Of a DNA stretch of 22,893 bases, positions 6,823 to 14,380 are shown piece by piece. The stretch comes from JBELMB01 sp042088665 (GTDB lineage Bacteria; Pseudomonadota; Alphaproteobacteria; Rhodobacterales; Rhodobacteraceae). Numbering within the stretch: position 1 is the first letter of the stretch; every line of letters starts with the position of its first letter. The notes beneath the pieces were generated by a model. That model had not been told where the DNA came from. It saw only the letters and a program-made list of their open reading frames with translations, and ran no database searches. The position numbers were made by a program, and so were the translations under genes. The stretch lies in assembly GCA_042088665.1 (NCBI GenBank), contig JBELMB010000074.1, positions 1 to 22,893 of the forward strand. The letters are read 5' to 3'.

Positions 6823-7172
6823 TGTTGCGTCTCCCGATGGCGCGCCGCGGCGTCCCGGACCTTCTGGGTGAGCACCTCGAGAGGCAGCCCGGTCCGCTCT
6901 GATATGTCGCCCAGCGTCAAGCGCCCCGGTCCGCCCTCGGGCAGGTCCAGAACCTCAGCTACCAGCGGGCGGGGCAGATCGTAGGACATCACCACGTAGC
7001 GGGGCGTCATCCAGGCCTTCAGTGCTTCGTCCTGATGGCGGGGATCGTTGAAATACACCATGCGCATGACAAAGCCGAACGCGAACCACACCGCCACCAG
7101 CGTCGACACGCCAAGGATCACAAGCGCCGGCCAGTTTGCTCTGGCGAATGTGGTCAACCGTTGAAAGCGCAT
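6819..7172 (-). CDS. 117-aa single-pass membrane protein co-translated with dedA
   Basis: The ATG at 7172 follows AAAGGA and gives a 117-aa product. Residues 15-38 form one membrane helix. Residues 53-75 hold a conserved-looking WMTPRYVVMSYDLPRPLV segment, and residues 85-108 (LTLGDISERTGLPLEVLTQKV) read like a small helix-turn-helix. I do not recognise a named family. The stop overlaps the dedA start (ATGA), so the pair forms a coupled unit. The protein may be an accessory or regulator of the DedA transporter; this is inference from arrangement. Reading further upstream would add Arg/Pro-rich sequence, so the shorter start is preferred. Confidence 0.75.
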   Translation of the reverse strand: MRFQRLTTFARANWPALVILGVSTLVAVWFAFGFVMRMVYFNDPRHQDEALKAWMTPRYVVMSYDLPRPLVAEVLDLPEGGPGRLTLGDISERTGLPLEVLTQKVRDAAARHRETQQ

Positions 7173-7230
7173 GGCCTGTCCTTTCGCGGTGCCTTGGTCC
7201 GCGTCACGTGACGCCGCCCTCTGGCCACCG

Positions 7231-7292
7231 GTTTGGCTGTGACCCGTGAGGCATGGCCCGGGACAGAGTGCCCGGTTCTCACGGTGCCAAAC
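7231..7292 (-). other. Nested inverted repeats in the leader of the 117-aa/dedA unit
   Basis: Outer arms GTTTGGC (7231-7237) and GCCAAAC (7286-7292), middle arms CCGTGAG (7244-7250) and CTCACGG (7278-7284), and inner arms CCGGG (7258-7262) and CCCGG (7271-7275) are all exact complements in nested order. The result is one long irregular hairpin with a 6/1-nt internal asymmetry. It lies 60-120 nt before the 117-aa gene and about 110 nt past the beta-trefoil gene. It could be a structured 5' leader or a terminator; it has no T-run. Confidence 0.5.
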
Positions 7293-7402
7293 GGGGCCGA
7301 TGCGTGCAAGCGCCCTGATCCCTGTCTGCTGCCGAGGGGGCCTGTCACGTCGTTTTCCGGGCAAAACTTGGGCCATGGGGACGATCCCGACATGTGTACC
7401 TC

Positions 7403-7939
7403 TCACTGCTCCGCGGTGCGCAGGCCCCAGTTTTGGTAGGCGGTCAGGGCATCGCTGCAAGGTTCCAACGACAAGACCTTGATCTGGTTAGCATCGCTGC
7501 GGCCCGTCCGGGTTGCCTCGGCCAGGGTCAGGCACATTCCAGGCGCGCGTGCGGGGGCAATCGTGCCCTCACCGGCAAAGGAAAAGGACTGCACTGCGCC
7601 GCCGTCGCAGGCCGCCAGCGCGATGGCGCTGCCCGCGGTGGTTTCGGCCGCTTCGGCGCAGACGTCAAACTCGGGCATGTACAGCGTGCCGTCAGCCAAG
7701 CGCTCCGTGTCAAAGATCTGGTCGACCATCAGCTTGCCCAGCGGGCTGTAACATGTGTGCCCCTGCAACCCGTCGTCGGGGTTGGCCCGCGCTCCCTGTG
7801 CGCGCGCAATATCAAGGCAATAGCCGTTTTGTGTGTTGTCCAGCATATCAAGCAGATGGATCTCGACGTTCTCGGCCAAGGCCGCGCCGGTCGTGAGACA
7901 AGCGACTGCCATGGCAGCGAGGGAAGTCCGTGCAATCAT
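7403..7939 (-). CDS. Secreted ricin-B-like beta-trefoil protein
   Basis: The 178-aa protein from the ATG at 7939 begins with a typical signal peptide (residues 1-22, ending AALA). The mature part has three Q-x-hydrophobic/aromatic turns spaced like the three lobes of a ricin-type beta-trefoil: QIF (74), QSF (117) and QNW (169). It also has six Cys (41, 63, 94, 111, 136, 161) that could form three disulfides. Such folds usually bind carbohydrate, but sugar-binding residues cannot be confirmed here. The protein would be periplasmic or exported. It stands alone: the next gene on the same strand is 230 nt away and upstream is a 500-nt gap. The AAGGA ribosome site is about 10 nt before the ATG. 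Confidence 0.65.
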   Translation of the reverse strand: MIARTSLAAMAVACLTTGAALAENVEIHLLDMLDNTQNGYCLDIARAQGARANPDDGLQGHTCYSPLGKLMVDQIFDTERLADGTLYMPEFDVCAEAAETTAGSAIALAACDGGAVQSFSFAGEGTIAPARAPGMCLTLAEATRTGRSDANQIKVLSLEPCSDALTAYQNWGLRTAEQ

Positions 7940-8446
7940 CGTTCTTGGTCCTTTGGTCTGTTCACGTGGGCGGGAGAGTGGCTGCTGAGCCTGTGCATCC
8001 AGTTGAGATGTGCCGCGCGAGGGTCGGTCTCGCGCCAGACAGCGTGAAGGGGCGTCACAAGCCCGTCGTTCTTTCGCGACACGCATCGTCATGCCTGCGT
8101 CCTTCGACTTTTGCGGGCGCAACGAAACATGCGCAATTATTCTACGGGCTGGGACGGTGATCCCGTCGGAGCGTTTCAGATTTTTCCCGTTGCCGATCTT
8201 TGGGGCGGTGCGTGCTTGTGCAGAGATGCACCGCGGCTTGCCCGGCAACGAGATCTTGCAGCGAAAGCCCAAATTGGGCCCGACGCTGGACAGTGCACTG
8301 GTGGCGGCGCGCACGGATGCCTGCGCGGGACGCCATCGAGGCCCATGGCACCCAGCGTTTGACAGTTCTGATCAAAGCATCGGCCTTTGCGGCCAGCAGG
8401 TCACGGCGATCAACAAAAGCACCGCGCCGATTGTCTCATGCCCTTT
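7940..8446. other. 507-nt gene-free region upstream of the beta-trefoil gene
   Basis: It should contain the promoter of the beta-trefoil gene (minus strand) and the 3' trailer of the isomerase gene (also minus). Open frames on both strands are low-quality and mutually overlapping. An AT-richer patch near 8140-8210 might hold promoter elements, but no convincing -35/-10 pair, hairpin or RNA gene was found. Confidence 0.35.
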
Positions 8447-9316
8447 TCACGCAGGGCCAAACACCTGCTTGAAATGGTCGATGCACAGCCGGAACCCATC
8501 CTCGAAACTGCCATTGCCGGGGTGGTAGACGCTCTCGAAACTGATCACGCCGTCATAGCCATCCCGGCGCAGCGCATCGGCAAGGGGGGGGAACTGGCTG
8601 GCCAGTTGGCCTTCGCCCATCGGCTTGACGGTCAGGGTGGCCGAGGGCGTGTCTACCTGTACATCCTTGATGTGGATGTGACCAAGGTAGCCGTCCTTTG
8701 CCGTCTCGTAACCGCGCGGATAGGCCTCTTCGTGGCACCAGCAGTTGTTGGCCGGATCCCAGAGGATCTTCAGCACGTCCTTGGCGTCCAGATCGTCGAT
8801 CAGCTTGCGCGCGGTCCAGTTGGAATTGACCATGGTGCCATTCCCGGTCTCGACCACCAAGGTCACGCCCGCGTCCCGCGCCACGTCACAGGCGGGGGCG
8901 ATCAGCGGCAGCGTCTTGTCCCATGCGCCATGGGCCACGTTCCACCGTTCCGCGCCATTGTGCCCCCAGAGGATCTGCTCCTTCTTGTTGGTCATGATGC
9001 GCACAAGGGGGCTGCCCACCACATGCGCCATGTCGATCACCCGCCGGAGCGCATCCATGTGCCTGGTATGATCCGCGTCACCGGGTGTGTTCGCCGTGGT
9101 CAGACCGGCAAAGACATGGCGGCTGAGGCAGGAAACCGGCTTGCCCCGGTCGCGCAACAGCATGTCGATGTCCCGGATTTCATCCGCCGAATGATCGCCC
9201 ACTTCGGTCTCGCCGACAAATTGCAGCTCCGCATGGGAGAGGCCGAATTCGTCCATCACGTCGATTGCATGTGTCAGGTCGCGGCTGATGCCGTCGCAGA
9301 TAACGCCCAGTTTCAT
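8447..9316 (-). CDS. Sugar phosphate isomerase/epimerase-like TIM barrel protein
   Basis: This 289-aa protein belongs to the xylose-isomerase-like TIM barrel family (AP endonuclease 2 superfamily). Putative metal ligands on successive strands are E156 (VVETGNG), D187 (LWDPANN), H213/H215 (GHIHIKD) and E261 (ISFESVYHPG). These match the Glu-Asp-His-Glu pattern of the family. Members isomerise or epimerise sugars, hydroxypyruvate, inosose or similar compounds; the substrate is not clear here. The ATG at 9316 follows GAGGGA. No same-strand gene is close enough to form an operon. The start of the LysR cluster is 416 nt away, so a functional link to it is possible but unproven. Confidence 0.8.
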   Translation of the reverse strand: MKLGVICDGISRDLTHAIDVMDEFGLSHAELQFVGETEVGDHSADEIRDIDMLLRDRGKPVSCLSRHVFAGLTTANTPGDADHTRHMDALRRVIDMAHVVGSPLVRIMTNKKEQILWGHNGAERWNVAHGAWDKTLPLIAPACDVARDAGVTLVVETGNGTMVNSNWTARKLIDDLDAKDVLKILWDPANNCWCHEEAYPRGYETAKDGYLGHIHIKDVQVDTPSATLTVKPMGEGQLASQFPPLADALRRDGYDGVISFESVYHPGNGSFEDGFRLCIDHFKQVFGPA

Positions 9317-9732
9317 GTCTGTCCCTCATGTCGCGGCGCAGCGCAGACCCGTGCGGCCGCGTGCATCCAGTTGCCTTTGCGCCTCAGACCTACCCGAAAA
9401 TCGGTGTGCAGGCCAAGGTCTGAACCGGTCCGAGGCGTCGCGCTTCGTCGTGGGATGGCTGAGGGCTGGCCGTGAGATGGCTGGGCGCTGGCCGAGATGT
9501 GCTCCAGGGTGAACCGGCTGAGCGTGGATGAACGGGTGCGCGCAGGCGGCGGTGGATGTCTTGAGCGGTCTCACAGAGGTCCCGACGCGGGCGCGTGGTG
9601 GGGTTTGACGGACGGGCGGTGGGGTCCGATCGACCCAACGAGCCTCCGATAGGCTCATGCGCAGGGTCATGGCGGTTCAGCGCCATTGGACCCGACAGCA
9701 CGGTCGTCACTCTGCCCACAGGACCAAGCCCT
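9317..9732. other. Gene-free region with two 22-nt direct repeats
   Basis: No credible gene is seen. Two 22-nt units lie in tandem at 9452-9473 and 9474-9495, sharing GATGGCTG and GCTGGCCG blocks with about four differences. A short GGGTC/GACCC hairpin lies at 9622-9636. The isomerase promoter should be in the left part. Confidence 0.45.
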
Positions 9733-10635
9733 TTACCTTCCCAACTCCTCGAGAAGCGACGAGATTTCCCGTACCACGGTGCCTGTCGCGTCGCCCAGAC
9801 TGTTCCCGCGACAGATCGAAATGCTCAGCGATTCCGTCAGGCGTCGATTGTCCAGCGGTCGAAAGCACAGCGTCCCGGCCTCGACATCGCGGCAGACGTC
9901 CGGCCAGGTCAGAAAGCCCACGCCCGATCCCAGCCGCAGGAAGGTCAGCAGGGCGGTGATCGAGTTGGAGCTGACATGCACCCGCGGATTGACCCTTTCG
10001 CTGAGGATCTCGGCCAAGAGGCGCGTGTGCATCGACAGGGCGGAGGAGGGCAGGCAAAGGGGATGTTTGAGCGCCTCGGCCAATGGCAGCGGCCCCGCGC
10101 CGTCAAGGCCGAGAGAGGGCGCAAAGACCGCCCCGAGATGATATTCCTCGGTCTGCACCACCACGAGGCGGGACAGCCGCGGCATGTTGAACGCGACGAT
10201 CATGTCCAGCTCGAGGGCCTCGGCGCGGTCGATGATATCGGTGGTCGTGCCCACCGCGAGGTCCAGCTCCACAACGCCGAAGAGGTCCTCCAGCCGGTCG
10301 GACAGGCGCGGAATCAACGTGGCCACCAGCCCCTCCATCACACCGATGCGCAGCCGCAGGTCGGTGGCCTTGCGCGCCTGATGCAGTCGCCGCGAAAAGG
10401 CCGCATCAGACGCCAGCCAGCGCATCGCCTCGTCGCGCAAGGCTTCGCCCTCGGCGGTCAGCGCCACGCCACCCGCGCTGCGCACCAACAACTGCGTGTC
10501 GTAGCTGCGTTCCAGCAATTGCAACTGTCGCGATAGTGCGGGCGCAGAGATGTTCAGACGTTCCGCCGCGGCACGGATCGATTCCGACTGCGACACCACA
10601 AGGAACGACCTGATTTCACGGGAAAATGCGGACAT
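9733..10635 (-). CDS. LysR-family transcriptional regulator
   Basis: The 300-aa protein has an N-terminal winged helix-turn-helix (about residues 4-62; SIRAAAERLNISAPALSRQLQLLE) of the LysR type. It is followed by a substrate-binding-like effector domain (about 90-295; LRIGVMEGLVATLIPRL at its start, GSGVGFLTWPD near 230). It is divergent from the deaminase gene across a 104-nt gap. That is the classic layout for a LysR regulator controlling the neighbouring catabolic genes and itself. The ATG at 10635 has no strong ribosome site, but the domain begins correctly there. The effector is presumably the imported compound or a breakdown intermediate. Confidence 0.88.
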   Translation of the reverse strand: MSAFSREIRSFLVVSQSESIRAAAERLNISAPALSRQLQLLERSYDTQLLVRSAGGVALTAEGEALRDEAMRWLASDAAFSRRLHQARKATDLRLRIGVMEGLVATLIPRLSDRLEDLFGVVELDLAVGTTTDIIDRAEALELDMIVAFNMPRLSRLVVVQTEEYHLGAVFAPSLGLDGAGPLPLAEALKHPLCLPSSALSMHTRLLAEILSERVNPRVHVSSNSITALLTFLRLGSGVGFLTWPDVCRDVEAGTLCFRPLDNRRLTESLSISICRGNSLGDATGTVVREISSLLEELGR

Positions 10636-10739
10636 GGGGCGAGTGTAAGGTTTTATGCAACACCATGTGAAGTTCTTTCTACTTTTTGAAACGCCTGCGC
10701 CGTGACTAGTCTTTTCCTGACACGAAGCAGGAGACAGAC
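10636..10739. promoter_or_regulatory. Divergent promoter region between lysR and the deaminase gene
   Basis: The 104-nt AT-richer gap must hold both promoters and the LysR operator. TTC at 10673-10675 and GAA at 10688-10690 form a minimal inverted repeat with an AT-rich centre, in the position expected for a LysR site. The motif is too short to be sure. Confidence 0.4.
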
Positions 10740-11285
10740 GTGCCAGCAGACCACCCTGCAGACTCCGCCGCAGAAATACGTGCAGAAACCCTGTCTGGCG
10801 AGCCATCGCAAACGGGGCTCGACGATATTGCCCTGCTCAGGAAATCCATCGCCGTGGGCACCGCCGCGCGCGCTGCGGGGAACCATCCCTTTGGCGCGGT
10901 GCTCGCGGATGCTGACGGCACTATCCTGATGACCATGGGCAACGCCTACCTTGTCGACAAGGGTCCCGGCCACGCCGAGACCAATCTCGCGCGCGCCGCG
11001 GCCAAGACCTATGACGAGGCCTTTCTGAACACCTGCACGCTCTATTCCGCCTTCGAGCCGTGCTCGATGTGCGCCGGTACGATTTATTGGGCGGGCATTG
11101 GGCGCTTGGTCTTCGGTGTCACCGAAGCGCGCCTGCTGGAGATGACCGGAGACAATCCGGAGAACCTCACCATGGCGCTGTCCTGCCGCGACGTTCTGGC
11201 CTCGGGCCAGCGGGATGTGGTGGTCGAAGGACCGTTTCCCGAACTCGAAGACGAGATCGTCCGCTCTCATGACGGGTTCTGGTGA
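10740..11285 (+). CDS. Nucleoside/nucleobase deaminase (CDA superfamily)
   Basis: This 181-aa zinc-dependent deaminase belongs to the guanine deaminase/tRNA adenosine deaminase-like branch. Zinc and catalytic motifs are intact: H78-A-E80 and P107-C-S-M-C111. The HPFGAVL strand before them (49-55) is typical. It would remove an exocyclic amino group from a purine, pyrimidine or related ring. It starts at GTG (10740), preceded by AGGAGA at 5-nt spacing; no in-frame ATG occurs before the core. It is the first gene of the cluster downstream of the LysR promoter, followed after 223 nt by an ABC importer. Because tRNA-editing TadA is normally encoded alone and lacks such transporter neighbours, a small-molecule substrate is likelier. 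Confidence 0.87.
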   Translation: MPADHPADSAAEIRAETLSGEPSQTGLDDIALLRKSIAVGTAARAAGNHPFGAVLADADGTILMTMGNAYLVDKGPGHAETNLARAAAKTYDEAFLNTCTLYSAFEPCSMCAGTIYWAGIGRLVFGVTEARLLEMTGDNPENLTMALSCRDVLASGQRDVVVEGPFPELEDEIVRSHDGFW

Positions 11286-11334
11286 TCGTCCCACCCGCCG
11301 GGCGGCAATGGCCAAAGTGCCATGCTCGCATTCC

Positions 11335-11450
11335 CTGGCCCGAACAGGCTGGCCCGAACGGACTGGCCTCAATTTTTTGGGCCCGAACTTTCCAGCCCCA
11401 ACTTTCCGGACTGATTTTCCAAGGCCAGAACCCGATGGCCGCAACCCGAT
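11335..11450. repeat. Degenerate tandem repeat of about 14 nt between deaminase and ABC genes
   Basis: About eight units with period 13-16 nt are seen. The clearest are CTGGCCCGAACAGG (11335) and CTGGCCCGAACGGA (11349), then GGGCCCGAACTTTCCA and GCCCCAACTTTCCGGA. The shared core is GGCCcgAAC. No gene covers it. It sits inside the presumed transcription unit, just before the binding-protein gene. Confidence 0.65.
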
Positions 11451-11508
11451 CGCCCATAATCAACAGCCAGACGCTTCTGGCCTGACGTCACATCGAAAGG
11501 ACTGCCCG

Positions 11509-12504
11509 ATGAAAACCACCCACCTGACCGGTGCCGCTTCTGCTGCCCTCTTCAGCGTGTTTGCCCTGCCTGCCATGGCGCAGGACAAGGTGACCTACCA
11601 GCTTGACTGGCTGCCCGGGGGCGACAAGGCACCGATCTATGTCTGCATCGAAGAGGGCTTCTGCGCCGATGCGGGCCTAGAGATTTCCATCGAACCGGGG
11701 CGCGGGTCGTCGGAGGCGGTGACAAAGATTGCCACCGGCACCTCTGATATCGGCAGCGCCGGGATCGGGGCACTGATGGCGGCGGTGGCCACCGAGGATG
11801 TGCCGGTCACTGCGGTCATGTCGATCTTCAACATGGGGCCGCACGCGTTTTACACCACGACCGAAAGCGGCATCACCAGCCTCGCGGACGTGAAAGGCAA
11901 ATCCATCGCCACCTCGCCCTTTACCTCGTCCAATGTCTACCTGCCGCTGGTCCTCGCCGACAACGGCATGACCGAGGCAGACATCTCGCTGACGAAATCC
12001 GATCCCGGCGCGCTTGGACCGCTGCTCATGACCGGTCGCAGCGATGCGATCATCGCATGGCTGACGGATGTCTCGCGCTACGAAGGACAGGCTGCCGAAG
12101 CGGGCAAGGATCTCGTGATCCTGCCATGGGCCGACGCGGGGCTGGAGCTTTACTCCGCCGCGCTGGTGGCCAGCGACAGCTTCCTGACGGACCGCCCGGA
12201 TGTGGCCAAGCGCTTTGTCATGGCGTTCAAGCAGTCGCTGGAATTCGCCTATGCCAACCCGGATGCCGCGGCCGCCGCGGTGGCCGCACAGGTGCCGGAA
12301 CTCTCTGCCGAGGACGTCAAGGGCAGCTGGCTCGACGCCTCCAAGCTGGCTTTCAACGAGGTCTCTGACAGCCTCGGACTGGGCACCTTCGACGCTGACC
12401 GGCTCGCGGCCACGTGGTCGCGTGTCTCCGAAGCGCAGGGGCTCGATGCGGCGGCACTGGATCCCGAAAGCGTGGTGGACCGGTCCTTCCTGCCGGCAGA
12501 GTGA
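11509..12504 (+). CDS. ABC transporter substrate-binding protein, NMT1/THI5-like (SsuA family)
   Basis: The 331-aa protein begins at ATG 11509 after a GAAAGGA site and has a signal peptide (1-24, ending AMA). The mature protein starts with KVTYQLDWLPGGDKAPIY, the beginning typical of NMT1/THI5-like binding proteins that carry hydroxymethylpyrimidine, riboflavin, sulfonates or other nitrogenous compounds. The GTSDIGSAGIGALMAA segment (77-92) forms the family ligand-binding wall. Two Cys (46, 52) lie in the CIEEGFC stretch near the binding cleft. It is the first of three transporter genes; its stop overlaps the GTG of the ATPase gene. Specificity is not decided by sequence, but the deaminase neighbour favours a heterocyclic base-like ligand. 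Confidence 0.88.
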   Translation: MKTTHLTGAASAALFSVFALPAMAQDKVTYQLDWLPGGDKAPIYVCIEEGFCADAGLEISIEPGRGSSEAVTKIATGTSDIGSAGIGALMAAVATEDVPVTAVMSIFNMGPHAFYTTTESGITSLADVKGKSIATSPFTSSNVYLPLVLADNGMTEADISLTKSDPGALGPLLMTGRSDAIIAWLTDVSRYEGQAAEAGKDLVILPWADAGLELYSAALVASDSFLTDRPDVAKRFVMAFKQSLEFAYANPDAAAAAVAAQVPELSAEDVKGSWLDASKLAFNEVSDSLGLGTFDADRLAATWSRVSEAQGLDAAALDPESVVDRSFLPAE

Positions 12505-13292
12505 CGCCTGTGGTCGCCACGCCTGCAGCCATCCAGTTCACACGCGTGGGCCAGACCTTCGCAACCGAGAGCGGTCCGCTGACCGCTCTCGACGGCGTTG
12601 ACCTGTCGATGGCACGGCATGAATTCGTGGCCGTTCTTGGTCCGTCCGGCTGCGGAAAATCGACGCTTCTGCGCCTGACGGCCGGGTTGATGATGCCCAC
12701 GGATGGCGTGGTCTCGGTCTATGGCCATACGGTTGACGCGCCGCGCGACGATGTCGGCATCGTCTTTCAGCAGGCGACGCTCTTGCCCTGGGCGAACGTG
12801 ATGGACAACGTCACCTTTCCCGCCAAACACAAGCGCGGGCGCGTCGATGCCAGCGACCGGGCCCGCGCTGCCGAAGTGATCGCCGCCGTGGGCCTCGAAG
12901 GGTTCGAGAAACGCCTGCCTGCGGAACTGTCCGGCGGCATGCAGCAGCGCGTCGGCATCGCGCGGGCGCTGTTCCTCAATCCCGATATCCTGCTGATGGA
13001 TGAGCCGTTCTCGGCGCTGGACGCGCTGACCCGCGATTCCATGGGGTTCGAACTGCTCAAGCTGTGGCAAGCCAGCCCAAAGACCGTGATGTTCATCACC
13101 CACTCCATTCCGGAGGCCGTCCTGCTGGCAGACCGGGTGGTCGTGATGAGCGCGCGACCGGGGCGGATCATTGCCGACCTGCAGGTTCCGCTTGGCCGTC
13201 CCCGCGACGAGGCCGCTCTGCGCGCACCGCAAGTGCAGGATTTCGTCGCCCACCTGCGCGACCTGTTGATCGTAAAGGAGCCCACGCCGTGA
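12501..13292 (+). CDS. ABC transporter ATP-binding protein (SsuB/TauB type)
   Basis: The 263-aa ATPase of the importer has Walker A GPSGCGKST (47-55), Q-loop Q90, signature LSGGMQQR (143-150), Walker B DILLMDEP (162-169) and switch His201. I chose GTG 12501, which overlaps the preceding stop (GTGA); a second GTG at 12510 is an alternative and would shorten the protein by three residues. No ATG is available before the domain. The length and the sequence around VVVMSARPGRI match the nitrate/sulfonate/taurine/pyrimidine importer ATPases. Confidence 0.9.
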   Translation: MTPVVATPAAIQFTRVGQTFATESGPLTALDGVDLSMARHEFVAVLGPSGCGKSTLLRLTAGLMMPTDGVVSVYGHTVDAPRDDVGIVFQQATLLPWANVMDNVTFPAKHKRGRVDASDRARAAEVIAAVGLEGFEKRLPAELSGGMQQRVGIARALFLNPDILLMDEPFSALDALTRDSMGFELLKLWQASPKTVMFITHSIPEAVLLADRVVVMSARPGRIIADLQVPLGRPRDEAALRAPQVQDFVAHLRDLLIVKEPTP

Positions 13293-14122
13293 GCGCAGAT
13301 GCAGACATCGCCCGCCCCGCGGCCAAACCCAAGGCGCCGCCGCTGCCGTGGACGGATCGCCTGATCGCCATGCCGCTGGTGCTGCCGCTTGTGACTTTTG
13401 CCGCGCTGCTGATCCTGTGGGAAGTGTCTACGCGCGCCTTTGCCATTCCCAGCTACATCCTGCCCGCGCCCTCGCGCATCGTGCAGGGGTTTGGCGCGGT
13501 GAACGCGGGGCGCTGGGGGGAACACGTCTGGGCGACCCTGCGCGTGGCGCTGATCGGCTACGCGGTGGCCATCGGCGTTTCGCTGCCCATCGCGGTGGGG
13601 CTGGCCAAATCGCGGCTGCTGAGCCGCGCGCTCTACCCCTTGCTGGTGGTGATCCAATCCGTGCCGGTGGTCGCCGTAGCGCCGATCATCATCGTGGTGC
13701 TTGGCACCGATGACGCGCCGCGCGTGGTGATCACCTTCATGATCTCGTTCTTTCCGCTGGTGGTCTCCATGACCACGGGGCTGATGGCCACCCCGCCCGA
13801 ACTGATCGAGCTTTCGCGCTCGCTGCGCGCGCCGCAGCATCGGGAGATCACGCAAATCCGGCTGCCCTACGCGGTGCCCTACATCTTTTCCGGGCTCAAG
13901 ATCTCGATCACGCTGGCGGTGATCGGCGCCGTGGTGTCCGAATTTGTCGCCGCCGACGTCGGCATCGGTTACTTCATCCAGTTCTCCACATCCATGTTCA
14001 AGCTGCCACAGGCCTGGGCCGGGCTGGTCATCCTCGTGGCGCTTTCGCTGATCCTGTTCCAGAGCGTCAGCATCGCGCAACGCCTGTTCTTTCCGTGGTC
14101 CCTGCCAAAGGTGGGCCGGTGA
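13289..14122 (+). CDS. ABC transporter permease (SsuC/TauC type)
   Basis: The 277-aa inner membrane subunit has a GTG start at 13289 overlapping the ATPase stop and preceded by AAGGAG. Residues 1-20 are cytoplasmic and Pro/Ala-rich. Hydrophobic segments follow at about 27-46, 84-106, 115-138, 145-163, 205-222 and 243-262. The EAA-like loop that docks to the ATPase is seen at about 168-200 (ELIELSRSLRAP followed by IRLPYAVPYIFSGLK). It completes a three-gene importer with the preceding two genes. The family is the binding-protein-dependent permeases with NMT1/THI5-like partners. Confidence 0.9.
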   Translation: MSADADIARPAAKPKAPPLPWTDRLIAMPLVLPLVTFAALLILWEVSTRAFAIPSYILPAPSRIVQGFGAVNAGRWGEHVWATLRVALIGYAVAIGVSLPIAVGLAKSRLLSRALYPLLVVIQSVPVVAVAPIIIVVLGTDDAPRVVITFMISFFPLVVSMTTGLMATPPELIELSRSLRAPQHREITQIRLPYAVPYIFSGLKISITLAVIGAVVSEFVAADVGIGYFIQFSTSMFKLPQAWAGLVILVALSLILFQSVSIAQRLFFPWSLPKVGR

Positions 14123-14154
14123 GGGCCGGGGGTATGCCCGCGCAGGCGCAAAAG

Positions 14155-14314
14155 GGCCGGTGCCCTGCCGGCCTAAGCGCGTGCCAACAAGGCGATGACC
14201 GACTGTCGCGTTGGACCGCCTTGTCCGAACCCGGTTCGCGGCTTTCATGGCGCGCTCCGCCAGCGGCGGCGTACGGATTTCCCAAGGGTTGGCCACCGCC
14301 AGCCTGAACCAACC
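14155..14314 (+). other. Series of inverted repeats in the leader of the oxygenase genes
   Basis: The 258-nt gap after the permease gene holds three potential hairpins. The first is GGCCGG/CCGGCC at 14155-14173 (7-nt loop). The second has outer arms ACAAGGCG/CGCCTTGT at 14187-14224 with inner arms CCGAC/GTTGG (one G-T pair). The third is GGTTGG/CCAACC at 14287-14314. No gene fits here. It may be a structured leader, an attenuator separating transporter and enzyme genes, or chance pairing in GC-rich DNA. Confidence 0.4.
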
Positions 14315-14380
14315 GGAGTAGAAGCAGTCAGCGCATCCCGCGCAGGTCATTGCTCCCTTGTGCTTGAAGGAGACCCCAGC

